Source: an uncultured Tateyamaria sp. | Lineage (GTDB): Bacteria > Pseudomonadota > Alphaproteobacteria > Rhodobacterales > Rhodobacteraceae | DNA: 64,000 nt | Direction of reading: 5' to 3' | Assembly (NCBI RefSeq): GCF_947504105.1 | Contig: NZ_CANNGP010000017.1 | Coordinates: 1 to 64,000 of the forward strand | Shown here: in pieces, positions 23,979 through 32,818 of the stretch | Layout of the letters: each line of letters begins with the position of its first letter | Position numbering within the stretch: position 1 is the first letter of the stretch | The notes under the pieces: generated by a model | What the model was told of the DNA's origin: nothing | The model's input: the letters and a program-made list of their open reading frames with translations, nothing else | Database searches by the model: none | Made by a program: the position numbers and the translations under genes

Positions 23979-24611
23979 ATGTCCCATGATGATTTCGCCG
24001 TCGAGCCTATCGAAGGGCTCCCCGAACGCCCGCCCGAGGGCGAACAGATCCTGTGGCAAGGCAAGCCCAGCACCCTCGCGCTCGCCCGCGAGGCACTGAA
24101 CCTGAACTGGATCATCGGCTACTTCGCCATCCTCGCCGCATGGCGGTTAATATCGGTCGTCGACCTGTTGCCGATCGGACAAGCGATCGGGGCAACCTTA
24201 CCTGTAGCAATCCTCGGGCTGGTGGTTTGCGGCCTGCTCTATGCCATCGCGCTGATCCAGGCGCGGGCGACGATGTACACGATCACCACGTCGCGGATCG
24301 CGATGCGGATCGGGGCGGCCCTTACACTCACGATCAACCTGCCCTATCGCGAACTGGGCAACGCGGCACTTGATCTGCGCAAGAACGGCACGGGCACCAT
24401 CGCGCTCGACACCACAGGTCAGACCAAAATCAGCTACCTCGTCCTCTGGCCCCATGCGCGGCCTTGGCGGTTCGGCAGCACGCAGCCCGCCCTGCGCTGC
24501 ATTCCGGATGCCGAAAACGTGGCCCGCATCCTCGCCGACGCGGCCGAAGCGCGGATCACAACACCCCAAATCACCCGCGTTGCCCCCGGCGGCGCCGTCG
24601 CGGCGGAGTAA
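23979..24611 (+). CDS. puhB: Photosynthetic complex assembly protein PuhB
   Basis: 210 residues. Membrane protein with a PH-like fold needed for reaction centre assembly. Starts MSHDDFAVEPIEGLPE; contains GEQILWQGKPS, two to three hydrophobic helices and the conserved MYTITTSRIAMRIG, INLPYRELGNAALDL. The open frame extends to 23901, but the family start fits 23979 (after AAAGGGAACG). Five bases separate it from puhC. Confidence 0.95.
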   Translation: MSHDDFAVEPIEGLPERPPEGEQILWQGKPSTLALAREALNLNWIIGYFAILAAWRLISVVDLLPIGQAIGATLPVAILGLVVCGLLYAIALIQARATMYTITTSRIAMRIGAALTLTINLPYRELGNAALDLRKNGTGTIALDTTGQTKISYLVLWPHARPWRFGSTQPALRCIPDAENVARILADAAEARITTPQITRVAPGGAVAAE

Positions 24612-24616
24612 GCGCC

Positions 24617-25084
24617 ATGTCACACGCCGACAGCCCCCGCATCCACGCCAAGCAGGACGAGCTTGTCCCGCGCATCCTGATCCGCGCGGTCCTCGCCCTG
24701 CTGCTCATTGTCCTTTCACTGGTCACAATTGCCACCCTCACGGATCGACCTCTCGAAAGCACACCGCCGCAAACAGAAATCATCGCGGAACGCGCGATCT
24801 TCCTGTCCGGCGACGCGTCGGGGGCCGCTCGCGTGCTTGATGCACACGGCACGGTTCTGGCGGATTTCCCATCGGACAAGGGCGGCTTTGTCGCTGGCAT
24901 CGAACGCGTGATCGCGCGCGAACGGGGCAAGATCGGTGCAGACCCCGCCGCCCCGGTGCTGCTGCGCCTGCGCGACGGCAACCGCCTCTCCCTCTACGAC
25001 CCCGAAACCAACTGGAGCGCCGAGCTGATGGGCTTTGGCGCCGACAACCTCCGCACCTTCGCCAGGTTGCTGAGCAAACCCTGA
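24617..25084 (+). CDS. puhC: Photosynthetic complex assembly protein PuhC
   Basis: 155 residues with one N-terminal membrane anchor (LIRAVLALLLIVLSLVTIATL) and a periplasmic domain. In Rhodobacter PuhC aids LH1-reaction centre organisation. Typical text: AERAIFLSGDASGAARVLDAHG, FPSDKGGFVAGIERVIARER and the C-terminal GFGADNLRTFARLL. It sits between puhB and a small conserved gene in the usual order. Confidence 0.93.
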   Translation: MSHADSPRIHAKQDELVPRILIRAVLALLLIVLSLVTIATLTDRPLESTPPQTEIIAERAIFLSGDASGAARVLDAHGTVLADFPSDKGGFVAGIERVIARERGKIGADPAAPVLLRLRDGNRLSLYDPETNWSAELMGFGADNLRTFARLLSKP

Positions 25085-25104
25085 CCCAGAAAGGAAGCCA
25101 CCTC

Positions 25105-25401
25105 ATGGGACTACTGACAAAGGACATTGAACGTGCCCCGTGCACGGTCGAAATCAGCCACAAGTTCGAAAGCCTGCACGCGCATGTGCGGTTCAACAAC
25201 GGCGCCGTGATCTATCCGGGCGACGAGGTGCAGGTGCAGGGCCCCGAAATCATGGCCCCCTTCGGTGAAATCGTCACCGAAGACCGCGAGGCCGTGATTG
25301 TCCGCGCCTCGGGCCTTGAACGGCTCTGGACCCGCCTGACGGGCGATCTCGAAGTCATGGAACTCTGCGAATTCTCCTTCTCCGAAGAGGTGACGCTATG
25401 A
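25105..25401 (+). CDS. Conserved small protein between puhC and acsF
   Basis: 98 residues, soluble, no membrane segment. Contains APCTVEISHKFESLHAHV, YPGDEVQVQGPEIMAPFGE and ERLWTRLTGDLEVMELCEFSF. Small genes of this type occupy the same place before acsF in many proteobacterial PGCs, but I do not know a proven function. The stop overlaps the acsF start (ATGA), suggesting coupled expression and perhaps a role with the cyclase. Preceded by AAAGGAAG. Confidence 0.85.
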   Translation: MGLLTKDIERAPCTVEISHKFESLHAHVRFNNGAVIYPGDEVQVQGPEIMAPFGEIVTEDREAVIVRASGLERLWTRLTGDLEVMELCEFSFSEEVTL

Positions 25402-26510
25402 ATGTCCAGAACGCTGACAAACACACCGCCGACGCCACGTCGGTCGAAGAAGGGCTGGCCATCGCCCAGGCCCAGGACGAACAATTCACGTCCGAATTTG
25501 CGACAGAGACGGCCATGCAGAACACCCTGCTAACGCCGCGCTTCTACACCACCGACTTTGACGAAATGGACGCAATCGACGTGTCCCCGGTGCGCGAAGA
25601 TTGGGACAAGCTGATCGCGCAAATGGAATCCGACCCGAACAAGGGCCACTTCAAGAAAAACGAAGACTGGGACACCGTCGATTGGGACGGGATGGAGCCA
25701 GAGCTGAAAAAGGAATTCATCGACTTCTTGATCAGCTCCTGCACAGCCGAGTTTTCGGGCTGCGTGCTCTACAAAGAGATGAAGCGGCGCGGCAACAACG
25801 AGGACATTACCCAGCTGTTCCAACTCATGGCACGGGACGAGGCGCGGCACGCGGGCTTCATCAATGATGCCCTGCGTGAGGCTGGCTTGCGCGTGAACCT
25901 CGGGTTCCTCACACAGAAGAAGAAATACACCTACTTCCGACCCAAGTTCATCTACTACGCCACTTATCTATCGGAAAAGATCGGCTACGCCCGTTACATC
26001 ACCATCTTCCGGCACCTGCAGGCCAACCCCGAACACCGCTTCCACCCGATCTTCAAATGGTTCGAAGAGTGGTGCAATGACGAGTTCTCTCATGGCGAAG
26101 CCTTTGCCCTGCTGATGAAGACGGACCCGAAACTGACACGCGGACTGAATGTCTACTGGATCAAGTTCTTCCTCACAGCGGTCTACGGCACGATGTACGT
26201 GCGCGATCACCAGCGCCCGGCCTTCCACAAGGCCCTCGGCGTCGATCCCGACTGGTACGCACACGAGGTGTTCACCAAGACCTCGAAACTCAGCGAACAG
26301 ATCTTCCCCATCACGCTCGACATCGACCACCCCCGCTGGCAGCGCCAGTTGGAGAAGCTGCAAAAGGCCAATGTCGACATGGCCGAGGCGAAAGGGCTGA
26401 AAAAGATCGGCGCACAGTTGCGGGCCGCAGCGGCCTTCGTGGCGCTCTACACGATCCCGGCGAAAAAGCACGTTGTGCCTGCGTCAACCCGCTTGGAGCC
26501 AGCGTATTGA
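25398..26510 (+). CDS. acsF: Aerobic Mg-protoporphyrin IX monomethyl ester (oxidative) cyclase
   Basis: 370 residues. Oxygen-dependent di-iron enzyme forming ring E to give 3,8-divinyl protochlorophyllide. Di-iron ligands lie in the E-x-x-H motif DEARHAGF, in EFSGCVLYKEM and in WCNDEFSHGEAF. No bchE (the anaerobic radical cyclase) is present in the window, so pigment synthesis from this cluster depends on oxygen, as expected of an aerobic anoxygenic phototroph. ATGA overlap with the preceding small gene. Confidence 0.97.
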   Translation: MNVQNADKHTADATSVEEGLAIAQAQDEQFTSEFATETAMQNTLLTPRFYTTDFDEMDAIDVSPVREDWDKLIAQMESDPNKGHFKKNEDWDTVDWDGMEPELKKEFIDFLISSCTAEFSGCVLYKEMKRRGNNEDITQLFQLMARDEARHAGFINDALREAGLRVNLGFLTQKKKYTYFRPKFIYYATYLSEKIGYARYITIFRHLQANPEHRFHPIFKWFEEWCNDEFSHGEAFALLMKTDPKLTRGLNVYWIKFFLTAVYGTMYVRDHQRPAFHKALGVDPDWYAHEVFTKTSKLSEQIFPITLDIDHPRWQRQLEKLQKANVDMAEAKGLKKIGAQLRAAAAFVALYTIPAKKHVVPASTRLEPAY

Positions 26511-26554
26511 ACCACGTCGGTCGACATAAGACGGCGTTCCGGTGGAACTGTTGC

Positions 26555-26599
26555 GCCCGGCTTCAAGCCGGGCCGCGCCCGACCCTCCCCCCGGGAGGG
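26555..26599. repeat. Two GC-rich hairpins between acsF and puhE
   Basis: GCCCGGC-TTCAA-GCCGGGC (26555-26573) and CCCTCCC-CCC-GGGAGGG (26583-26599) lie in the 211-base gap between acsF and puhE. There is no following T-run, so they may act as mRNA stability or attenuation structures rather than as a full terminator. Nothing else is seen in the gap. Confidence 0.6.
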
Positions 26600-26721
26600 C
26601 GCATGGGCAATGTCATGCAGCGAACCCAGGTTCTACGGAAATCCGACGCCTCACACCGCACTATTACCGGGTGCGCCCACCCAGGCTCGGGCGCAGCCCT
26701 CAGCATGTCGGGGGCACGTGA

Positions 26722-27531
26722 ATGACCCCCTGGATCGCCGCCCTCATCGCCCTGTTCATCTGGTGGTTCTCCACCGGCACCATCCTGATGGCGGTCAAAT
26801 ACGCCGACCGTTCCGGCGAAAGGGCGCGGCGCGCCACGACATTCGCCGCCCTGCCCCTCATGATCTTGGGCGCTTACGGCACCTATTGGTCCATGACGCA
26901 GACGGACATCCTCGGCACCTATGTCGCGTTCCTCTCGGCCCTCGCTCTCTGGGGCTGGATCGAACTGGCCTTCCTCACGGGCGTCATCACCGGCCCTAAC
27001 CGCATGCCCCTGCCCCCGCACAAGGCCGAATGGGAACGGTTCATCCGCGCCTGGGGCACCATTGCTTATCACGAGATGCTGCTGACAGCCGCCCTGATCC
27101 TTCTGGGCCTCACCCTCTGGCACGCGCCCAATCCGTTCGCCTTCTACACCTTCGCGGTGCTCTTCTTCGCCCGCGTCTCGGCCAAGCTGAACCTGTTTCT
27201 CGGCGTGCCCCGCATCCACGTGGACTTTCTGCCCGAAGCTCTCAGCCATCTGCCCAGCCACTTCCGCACGGCAGGCATGAACTGGCTTTTCCCGATCTCG
27301 GTCACGGCCCTGACATTCGCCGCCGCCTGCTGGCTCGAACGGCTCTATGCAGCCGAAACCACCGGCGCAGTCACGGGCTTTGCCCTGCTGACAGCACTCA
27401 CGGCCCTCGCGGCCCTCGAACACTGGGTGATGGTCCTACCCATCCCCGACGAACGGCTCTGGCGCTGGATGCTGCCTGCGCCCAAACCAACCAAGAACTC
27501 GACACCACAAGGGGGACATCATGGACTTTGA
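26722..27531 (+). CDS. puhE: Putative photosynthetic complex assembly protein PuhE
   Basis: 269 residues, about seven hydrophobic segments. Family known as photosynthetic complex assembly protein 2; in Rhodobacter puhE affects bacteriochlorophyll production. Seen: [62 protein letters not shown]. Its 3' end overlaps hemA by 11 bases, so the two are coupled. Confidence 0.92.
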   Translation: MTPWIAALIALFIWWFSTGTILMAVKYADRSGERARRATTFAALPLMILGAYGTYWSMTQTDILGTYVAFLSALALWGWIELAFLTGVITGPNRMPLPPHKAEWERFIRAWGTIAYHEMLLTAALILLGLTLWHAPNPFAFYTFAVLFFARVSAKLNLFLGVPRIHVDFLPEALSHLPSHFRTAGMNWLFPISVTALTFAAACWLERLYAAETTGAVTGFALLTALTALAALEHWVMVLPIPDERLWRWMLPAPKPTKNSTPQGGHHGL

Positions 27532-28735
27532 TGTATTGTTCCAAAGCCAAATCGACGCGCTGAAGGACGAGGGCAACTACCGCATATTCGCGGAACTGGA
27601 ACGACAGGCCGGGGCCTTCCCCAAGGCCAAGTGCCACGACCCCGAAGCCCCCGATGAAGTGACGGTGTGGTGTTCGAACGACTACCTCGGCATGGGTCAG
27701 CACGAAAGCGTCACCAAGGCGATGAAAGACGCGGTGGACCTCTACGGCGCAGGCGCAGGGGGCACGCGCAACATCTCGGGCACGAACCACGCCCACAAGC
27801 TGCTCGAAGCGGAACTGGCTGACCTGCACGGCAAGGAAAGCGCACTCCTGTTCACCTCGGGCTACGTGTCAAATTGGGCCGCCCTCTCGACACTGGGCAG
27901 CCGCCTGCCCGACGCCGTGATCCTGTCGGACGAACTCAACCACGCCTCCATGATCGAAGGCATCCGCCACTCACGGGCCAACAAGTTGATCTGGAAGCAC
28001 AACGACCCCGAAGACCTCGACCGCAAACTGGCCTCCCTCCCCGCCAACGCGCCCAAGATCGTGGCCTTCGAATCCGTCTACTCGATGGATGGCGACATCT
28101 GCCCCATGCAGGAAATCGTCGAAGTGGCCGAAAAACATGGCGCAATGACCTATCTCGACGAAGTGCACGCCGTGGGCCTCTACGGCCCGCGCGGCGGCGG
28201 CATCTCGGAACAGGAAGGGCTGGCCGACCGCATCACCCTGATCGAAGGGACACTCGGCAAAGCCTACGGCGTGGTGGGCGGCTACATCACCGGCTCAGAT
28301 GCGATGTGCGACTTCATCCGCTCGTTCTCAAGCGGGTTCATCTTCACAACCGCCCTGCCCCCGGCCGTTGCAGCAGCGGCCCGCACGTCCATCCGGCACC
28401 TCAAGCAATCGGATCAGGAACGGATCGCCCAACGCCAGCGCGTCGCCTACCTGCGCAAGCGGCTGGACCAGGAGGGGATCCCCCATATGGACAACCCCAG
28501 CCACATCATCCCGGTGATGATCAAGGATCCGGTGAAATGCCGGATGCTGTCGGACTACCTGATGCAGCGCTACGGGATCTACGTACAGCCGATCAATTAC
28601 CCCACCGTGCCCAAGGGCACAGAACGGCTGCGATTCACACCCTCCCCCCTGCACAGCACGGATGATATCGAACACCTCGTCATGGCGCTAAAAGACCTAT
28701 GGAAACAGTGCGCTATTGCCCACGCCGTCGCGTGA
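27521..28735 (+). CDS. hemA: 5-aminolevulinate synthase
   Basis: 404 residues. Pyridoxal-phosphate enzyme condensing glycine and succinyl-CoA to 5-aminolevulinate, the first step of heme and bacteriochlorophyll synthesis in alphaproteobacteria. Seen: [46 protein letters not shown] and the PLP lysine loop [15 protein letters not shown]. The ATG follows AGGGGGA and lies inside the puhE end. Its location ties tetrapyrrole supply to the puh operon. Confidence 0.97.
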   Translation: MDFDVLFQSQIDALKDEGNYRIFAELERQAGAFPKAKCHDPEAPDEVTVWCSNDYLGMGQHESVTKAMKDAVDLYGAGAGGTRNISGTNHAHKLLEAELADLHGKESALLFTSGYVSNWAALSTLGSRLPDAVILSDELNHASMIEGIRHSRANKLIWKHNDPEDLDRKLASLPANAPKIVAFESVYSMDGDICPMQEIVEVAEKHGAMTYLDEVHAVGLYGPRGGGISEQEGLADRITLIEGTLGKAYGVVGGYITGSDAMCDFIRSFSSGFIFTTALPPAVAAAARTSIRHLKQSDQERIAQRQRVAYLRKRLDQEGIPHMDNPSHIIPVMIKDPVKCRMLSDYLMQRYGIYVQPINYPTVPKGTERLRFTPSPLHSTDDIEHLVMALKDLWKQCAIAHAVA

Positions 28736-28772
28736 TAGGGGAAAAGCCGCCTACATTTCCCGCCGATCCGCG

Positions 28773-28802
28773 GATCAAGTCAAAGTTACTGTTGACTTGA
28801 TC
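28773..28802. promoter_or_regulatory. 11-bp perfect inverted repeat upstream of cycA
   Basis: GATCAAGTCAA (28773-28783) and TTGACTTGATC (28792-28802) are exact reverse complements with an 8-base spacer, 45 bases before the cycA start. No T-run follows. It could be an operator at the cycA promoter or a weak terminator after hemA. It does not match the FNR consensus TTGAT-N4-ATCAA. Confidence 0.6.
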
Positions 28803-28847
28803 ACGAAGCCGCTACGTTCTTGCGAAGAACTTTGGAAGGAGATTCAC

Positions 28848-29297
28848 ATGTTCCGCACACTTGCCATCGCAGCCACAACCGCCACGCTGGCCGTGCCCGC
28901 ATTTGCAGACGGCCACGCAGCCTCCGGCGACGCCGCCGAAGGGGAAAAGGCATTCCGCCAATGCATCTCGTGCCACGTCGTCCAGAACGAGGCCGGCGAT
29001 ACACTCGCAGGCCGCAACGCCAAAACCGGCCCGAACCTCTACGGGATCGCAGGCGGCCAGTTCGGTATGGTCGAAGGCTTCCGCTACTCCGACATCAACC
29101 AGCTCGCCGCCAGCATGGAAGACCTCGTGATCACCGAGGAAGTGTTCGTGGCCTACGCCCAGGACCCTACGGCCTACTTGCGTGAGGTCACCGGCGACAA
29201 GGGTCGCAGCAAGATGACCTACAAGGTCCGCAAGGAAGAGGACGCCGTGAACCTCTACGCCTACCTGGTATCGCTGCAAGCCGACGGCGGCAGCTAA
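28848..29297 (+). CDS. cycA: Cytochrome c2-type class I cytochrome c
   Basis: 149 residues. Periplasmic electron carrier that can re-reduce the reaction centre via PufC. Signal peptide FRTLAIAATTATLAVPAFA, heme motif CISCH, GPNLYGIAGGQ, and the sixth-ligand Met region KGRSKMTYKVRK. Its position after hemA in the PGC matches other Roseobacter clusters. The start follows AAGGAG. A strong terminator hairpin follows the gene. Confidence 0.92.
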   Translation: MFRTLAIAATTATLAVPAFADGHAASGDAAEGEKAFRQCISCHVVQNEAGDTLAGRNAKTGPNLYGIAGGQFGMVEGFRYSDINQLAASMEDLVITEEVFVAYAQDPTAYLREVTGDKGRSKMTYKVRKEEDAVNLYAYLVSLQADGGS

Positions 29298-29319
29298 GCC
29301 CGACCACGATACAACCAAC

Positions 29320-29348
29320 AAAGGCCGTCGGATCCCCCGGCGGCCTTT
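29320..29348 (+). terminator. Rho-independent-type terminator after cycA
   Basis: AAAGGCCG and CGGCCTTT form a stem around a GC-rich loop, 23 bases after the cycA stop, ending in a short T-run. It likely ends the puh-hemA-cycA transcripts. Confidence 0.75.
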
Positions 29349-29494
29349 CGCATGTGTGGCGCATTCCCGCCGACACAGCGTGCAATGTCGCCGATGTGAA
29401 ACGCTTGCAGGCAAAAGTGACCGCAAAAGGCTGGACGCCACCGCACGGTCTTTGCATCTGTCGCTGCATGGCATCACCGCACCGAAGGACAACC

Positions 29495-31063
29495 ATGGCC
29501 CTCACAGCCCCCATGACGCGCCGCAGCGCCCTTGCCATGCTTCTGGCCAGTGCGGCCCTGCCCAAAAACGTGCTGGCACGCGACCTCGGGCAACCATTCT
29601 CGTTCGAGTGGCTCAAGGCCCGGATGGAATCCCGCTCCTGGGCACCTGACACGCCCCCGCAGCCGCTCGATACGTTCCTTCAGGATCTGACCTACGACGA
29701 CTACCGCAACATCTACTTCCGGCCGAACGCCGCGAAGTGGTCGGACACCCCCCTGCCCTTCCACGTGTCGCCGTTCCACCCCGGCTGGCTGTTCCAGGAC
29801 CCGGTGCAGATCCACGAGGTACACACCGGCAAATCCTACCCCATCACCTTCTCGACAGACGATTTCGAATACCGCAACGACGTTGGCGCCCGCGTACCGG
29901 AAAACGCCGAACTGCCGGGCATCGCAGGCCTCAAACTGACGCATCCGCTGAACATGCCGGACAAGTTTGACGAAGTGGTCACCTTCCTCGGCGCCAGCTA
30001 TTTCCGCGCCCTGGGCCGCGGCAACAGCTACGGCCTCTCGGCCCGCGGCCTCGCCATCAACACATGGCTGAACGGTCCCGAAGAATTCCCCCGCTTCTCC
30101 GAATTCTGGCTGGAAAAGCCCAAGGCGACGGACATGGCGCTGACAGTCTACGCAGCCCTCGACAGCGCCTCGGTCACCGGGGCCTACAAGTTCACGATCA
30201 CACCCGGCGACGACACCACCATGGACGTCGAAGCAACGCTGTTCTTCCGCGAAGCGGTCCCGCAACTCGGCCTTGGCCCGCTCACCTCGATGTTCTACTT
30301 CGCCGAACACTCTGAACGGGATTTCGACGACTTCCGCCGACAGGTGCACGACAGCGAAGCGCTCAAGATCATCCGCAAGGACGGCAACGTGATCATGCGC
30401 CCGCTCAACAACCCGCCCCGCGTGTCCAGCTCCTATTTCAACGAACCGAACATGGCCCAGTTCGGCCTGATCCAGCGCGACCGCACCTATGAGGACTACC
30501 AGGACGCAGGCGCGCGCTACCACGACCGCCCCTCCGTGATGATCGAGCCCCAGAACGATTGGGGACCGGGCACCGTGCGCCTGGTGGAAATCCCGGCTGA
30601 GCTTGAGATCGACGACAACATCGTTGCCTTCTGGGTGCCCCAAACCGCCCCGCAAGCGGGCGAGAGCCGCACGTACAGCTACCGTATGCACTGGGGCGAC
30701 CTGCCCCCCTCAGGTGACCTTGCATGGGTGCAGGGCACGCTCGCAGGCATCGGCGGCCCGTCGGGCGTTCCGCTGGACAACCCGAACCTGCGAAAATTCG
30801 TGGTGGATTTTCAGGGAGGCGCACTCGGGTCCATGCCCGAAGACGCTGACGTGACCCCGATCATCACTCACTCCGCCGGAGAGATCGAAGGCATGGTCCT
30901 GCACAAGGTCACAGACGCCGCCGTGCCAACATGGCGCCTGTTCATCGACATCGACGGGCAGGATCACGACCTGATCGAACTCACCGCCCATGTCGCCGAT
31001 GACACCCAACGGCTCTCGGAAACATGGGTCTTCCAATGGCTGCGGGACGACGCACCCACCTGA
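29495..31063 (+). CDS. Periplasmic glucan biosynthesis protein (MdoG/OpgG/OpgD family)
   Basis: 522 residues. Role: structuring of osmoregulated periplasmic glucans. The N-terminus has a twin-arginine-type signal (TRRSALAMLLASAALPKNVLA). Family blocks include FSFEWLKARM, YDDYRNIYFRP, FLGASYFRALGRGNSYGLSARG, GPGTVRLVEIP and the C-terminal immunoglobulin-like part ending ETWVFQWLRDD. Tat export is typical of OpgD. The start at 29495 follows GAAGGA. It follows the cycA terminator, so it is probably a separate unit; a photosynthetic role is not evident. Confidence 0.92.
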   Translation: MALTAPMTRRSALAMLLASAALPKNVLARDLGQPFSFEWLKARMESRSWAPDTPPQPLDTFLQDLTYDDYRNIYFRPNAAKWSDTPLPFHVSPFHPGWLFQDPVQIHEVHTGKSYPITFSTDDFEYRNDVGARVPENAELPGIAGLKLTHPLNMPDKFDEVVTFLGASYFRALGRGNSYGLSARGLAINTWLNGPEEFPRFSEFWLEKPKATDMALTVYAALDSASVTGAYKFTITPGDDTTMDVEATLFFREAVPQLGLGPLTSMFYFAEHSERDFDDFRRQVHDSEALKIIRKDGNVIMRPLNNPPRVSSSYFNEPNMAQFGLIQRDRTYEDYQDAGARYHDRPSVMIEPQNDWGPGTVRLVEIPAELEIDDNIVAFWVPQTAPQAGESRTYSYRMHWGDLPPSGDLAWVQGTLAGIGGPSGVPLDNPNLRKFVVDFQGGALGSMPEDADVTPIITHSAGEIEGMVLHKVTDAAVPTWRLFIDIDGQDHDLIELTAHVADDTQRLSETWVFQWLRDDAPT

Positions 31064-31252
31064 CGCGCGTATTGGGTTTAAGTCGCGGTTATGGAGAATA
31101 CCTTTGCAAGAGCCTGTAATTCTTTGAATGGAGCCGGATGTCGGGTGTGAGCCCGAAGCGATCGATGCTGCGCTGCGGATGAACGTCTGTTTTCACGACG
31201 TGTCAGCCACGCTACATGGAACCCTGACACCGAAAGATTTGGAACTTAGCTA

Positions 31253-31918
31253 ATGCCCACTACTCACACACCCGTAACCAAGGCCATACCTCTTTTCCTG
31301 ACCTCTGCGGCAAAGGAAGGTAGCAAGCTGCCATCCTATCTATTCAATTGGCAAATGCGTATACTACTAGACGCTGGTGTATCATGGGACAACTTGAACC
31401 CCGATCTGCGGGCGGCATTCCTGCTGGGCTACTATCTCGGAAACGTTCGCAACGGTGGCCACAGCCAGTTCATTGGCAATGCCCGGCACTACCATGGCGG
31501 TGATCCAGAACGATTTCTTGGTTGGGCTATGAAGGTAGCAGAGAAGTATAAGATGCCGGAAACTTTAGAAATCATGCGCGATGTACGAACTTGGATAGCC
31601 AACAATCCAAAGAAAGCGGTAGGGCTGACGGGCGCTTCACCAAATGTTTCCCCGGAACTTAAGCCCTATGACGCGGCTTTAATGACTGCCGATACAATCG
31701 ACGAAAATGCGTGGATTGATCGACTAAACACACTGCCAGGCGTCCATGCCAAAACCTTCTTGCATGAAAGTGGCTACAAGAATGGATACATACGTTTTCC
31801 GGCTATTTTTTCCGAGATCGAAGAAGTTCGATTTCTCGCTACTTTTGACGCAACGGCGATTGTTCCACACGAAACCTTCGAAGAAGAAGTGAAGTCGGCT
31901 GCGGCAGCCTGTCTCTAA
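31253..31918 (+). CDS. DMP19-like (DUF4375-type) protein
   Basis: 221 residues, soluble. The segment LGYYLGNVRNGGHSQFIGNAR matches the core of DMP19/DUF4375 proteins, a family without settled function whose founding member mimics DNA. The codon use and composition are AT-richer than the flanking PGC genes, and the gene lies exactly between the first PGC half and the replication module, so it looks acquired. No clear ribosome binding site precedes the ATG. Assignment rests on the NGG..QF core and general layout only. Confidence 0.6.
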   Translation: MPTTHTPVTKAIPLFLTSAAKEGSKLPSYLFNWQMRILLDAGVSWDNLNPDLRAAFLLGYYLGNVRNGGHSQFIGNARHYHGGDPERFLGWAMKVAEKYKMPETLEIMRDVRTWIANNPKKAVGLTGASPNVSPELKPYDAALMTADTIDENAWIDRLNTLPGVHAKTFLHESGYKNGYIRFPAIFSEIEEVRFLATFDATAIVPHETFEEEVKSAAAACL

Positions 31919-32068
31919 TCTTCAACTGGCGATCAACGACATGCCTCTAAAGCAGACGTTCATTCGTCAACAGGTTATGGCCGCTTCGTCCCGCATACCC
32001 GACCTTTGAGCACCCTATTTAACCAGGACAAAGCCTAAGCCTTGAAGCGCATCACGATGCGCCCCACC

Positions 32069-32570
32069 CTACCCCAACATCGGCAAATCCGTCGGCTCAG
32101 GCCACGCGCCTGCCGCCGTCAACATCCCGTGTATCTGTCCACGGTGATGCGTCTGGTGATTGAACAGATGCGCAAAACACACCGCCGCCGGTTTCTCAAC
32201 ACGCGTGTCCCCTCCCCCAGGATACCACGCGACCACACCTTCCAAATCGGATGATGCAAGACCTTCGGCCCAAGCCGTCACTTCCGCATCCCGCTCCACG
32301 CGCAATCCTTTGAACGCGTCCCAATCTCGCGGCGCCTCCAAAGACACAGGTACGCTCAGCTCAGGCCGCACATCCCCGGCAAAGCGGGCCAACCACAGCG
32401 CATCATCCCACAGCAAATGATTGAAAGTGGCCGCAATAGAGCCAAAAAAAGCCCCCCCAATCCTGCCACCGCTCCGCATCACTCAACGTGTTCGCTGCCG
32501 CCACAAGCGACCCGTTCTGCCACGCATTGTACCGCGCCATCAGCCGCAGATGCTCCAACATTTCAATCAT
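32069..32570 (-). pseudogene. DinB-family protein with a homopolymer frameshift
   Basis: The 3' part (from about 32456 down) encodes a DinB/YfiT-like four-helix protein with the metal-ligand His pattern FNHLLWDD and HLFNHQTHHRGQIH. The 5' part, starting at ATG 32570, encodes MIEMLEHLRLMARYNAW, the usual family start, but in another frame. The two join if one G is removed from a run of seven Gs (seven Cs at 32452-32458 on the plus strand), next to seven Ts. The corrected gene has 167 codons, the normal length. The ATG overlaps the stop of the small membrane protein gene (ATGA). It is either a true frameshift, a slippery site, or a sequencing error. Confidence 0.8.
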
Positions 32571-32818
32571 GCACCAATACACTTGTTAGTCAGAAGAACC
32601 CAAAGTGCAGCAGCCAAAAATGCAGACGTCATGCTTACCCACAATTCCAGAGTAGGCTTTGCGGATTGTTCGGGTGAGAACCCCAGAAACACGCGAAGCA
32701 TTTCGAAGGCACTCAAGTGTTTACCGCGCAAGACCAGAAACGATCTAACCAATACCCCAAACAGGAAAATCACGAAGGGCCAAGCAGCCGTTTCACGGAT
32801 ACATTCTAAAAACGTCAT
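32567..32818 (-). CDS. Small membrane protein between the replication gene and dinB
   Basis: 83 residues with two hydrophobic segments (AAWPFVIFLFGVLVRSFLVL and MTSAFLAAALWVLL). No family recognised. The start ATG overlaps the stop of the DnaA-like initiator gene (32815-32818, ATGA), and its stop overlaps the dinB start (32567-32570), giving a tightly coupled three-gene unit. An open frame runs further upstream inside the initiator gene and is ignored. Function unknown. Confidence 0.65.
   Translation of the reverse strand: MTFLECIRETAAWPFVIFLFGVLVRSFLVLRGKHLSAFEMLRVFLGFSPEQSAKPTLELWVSMTSAFLAAALWVLLTNKCIGA

Noticed and set aside
28792-28805. FNR/FnrL site before cycA
   Set aside because: TTGAC-TTGA-TCACG does not fit TTGAT-N4-ATCAA.
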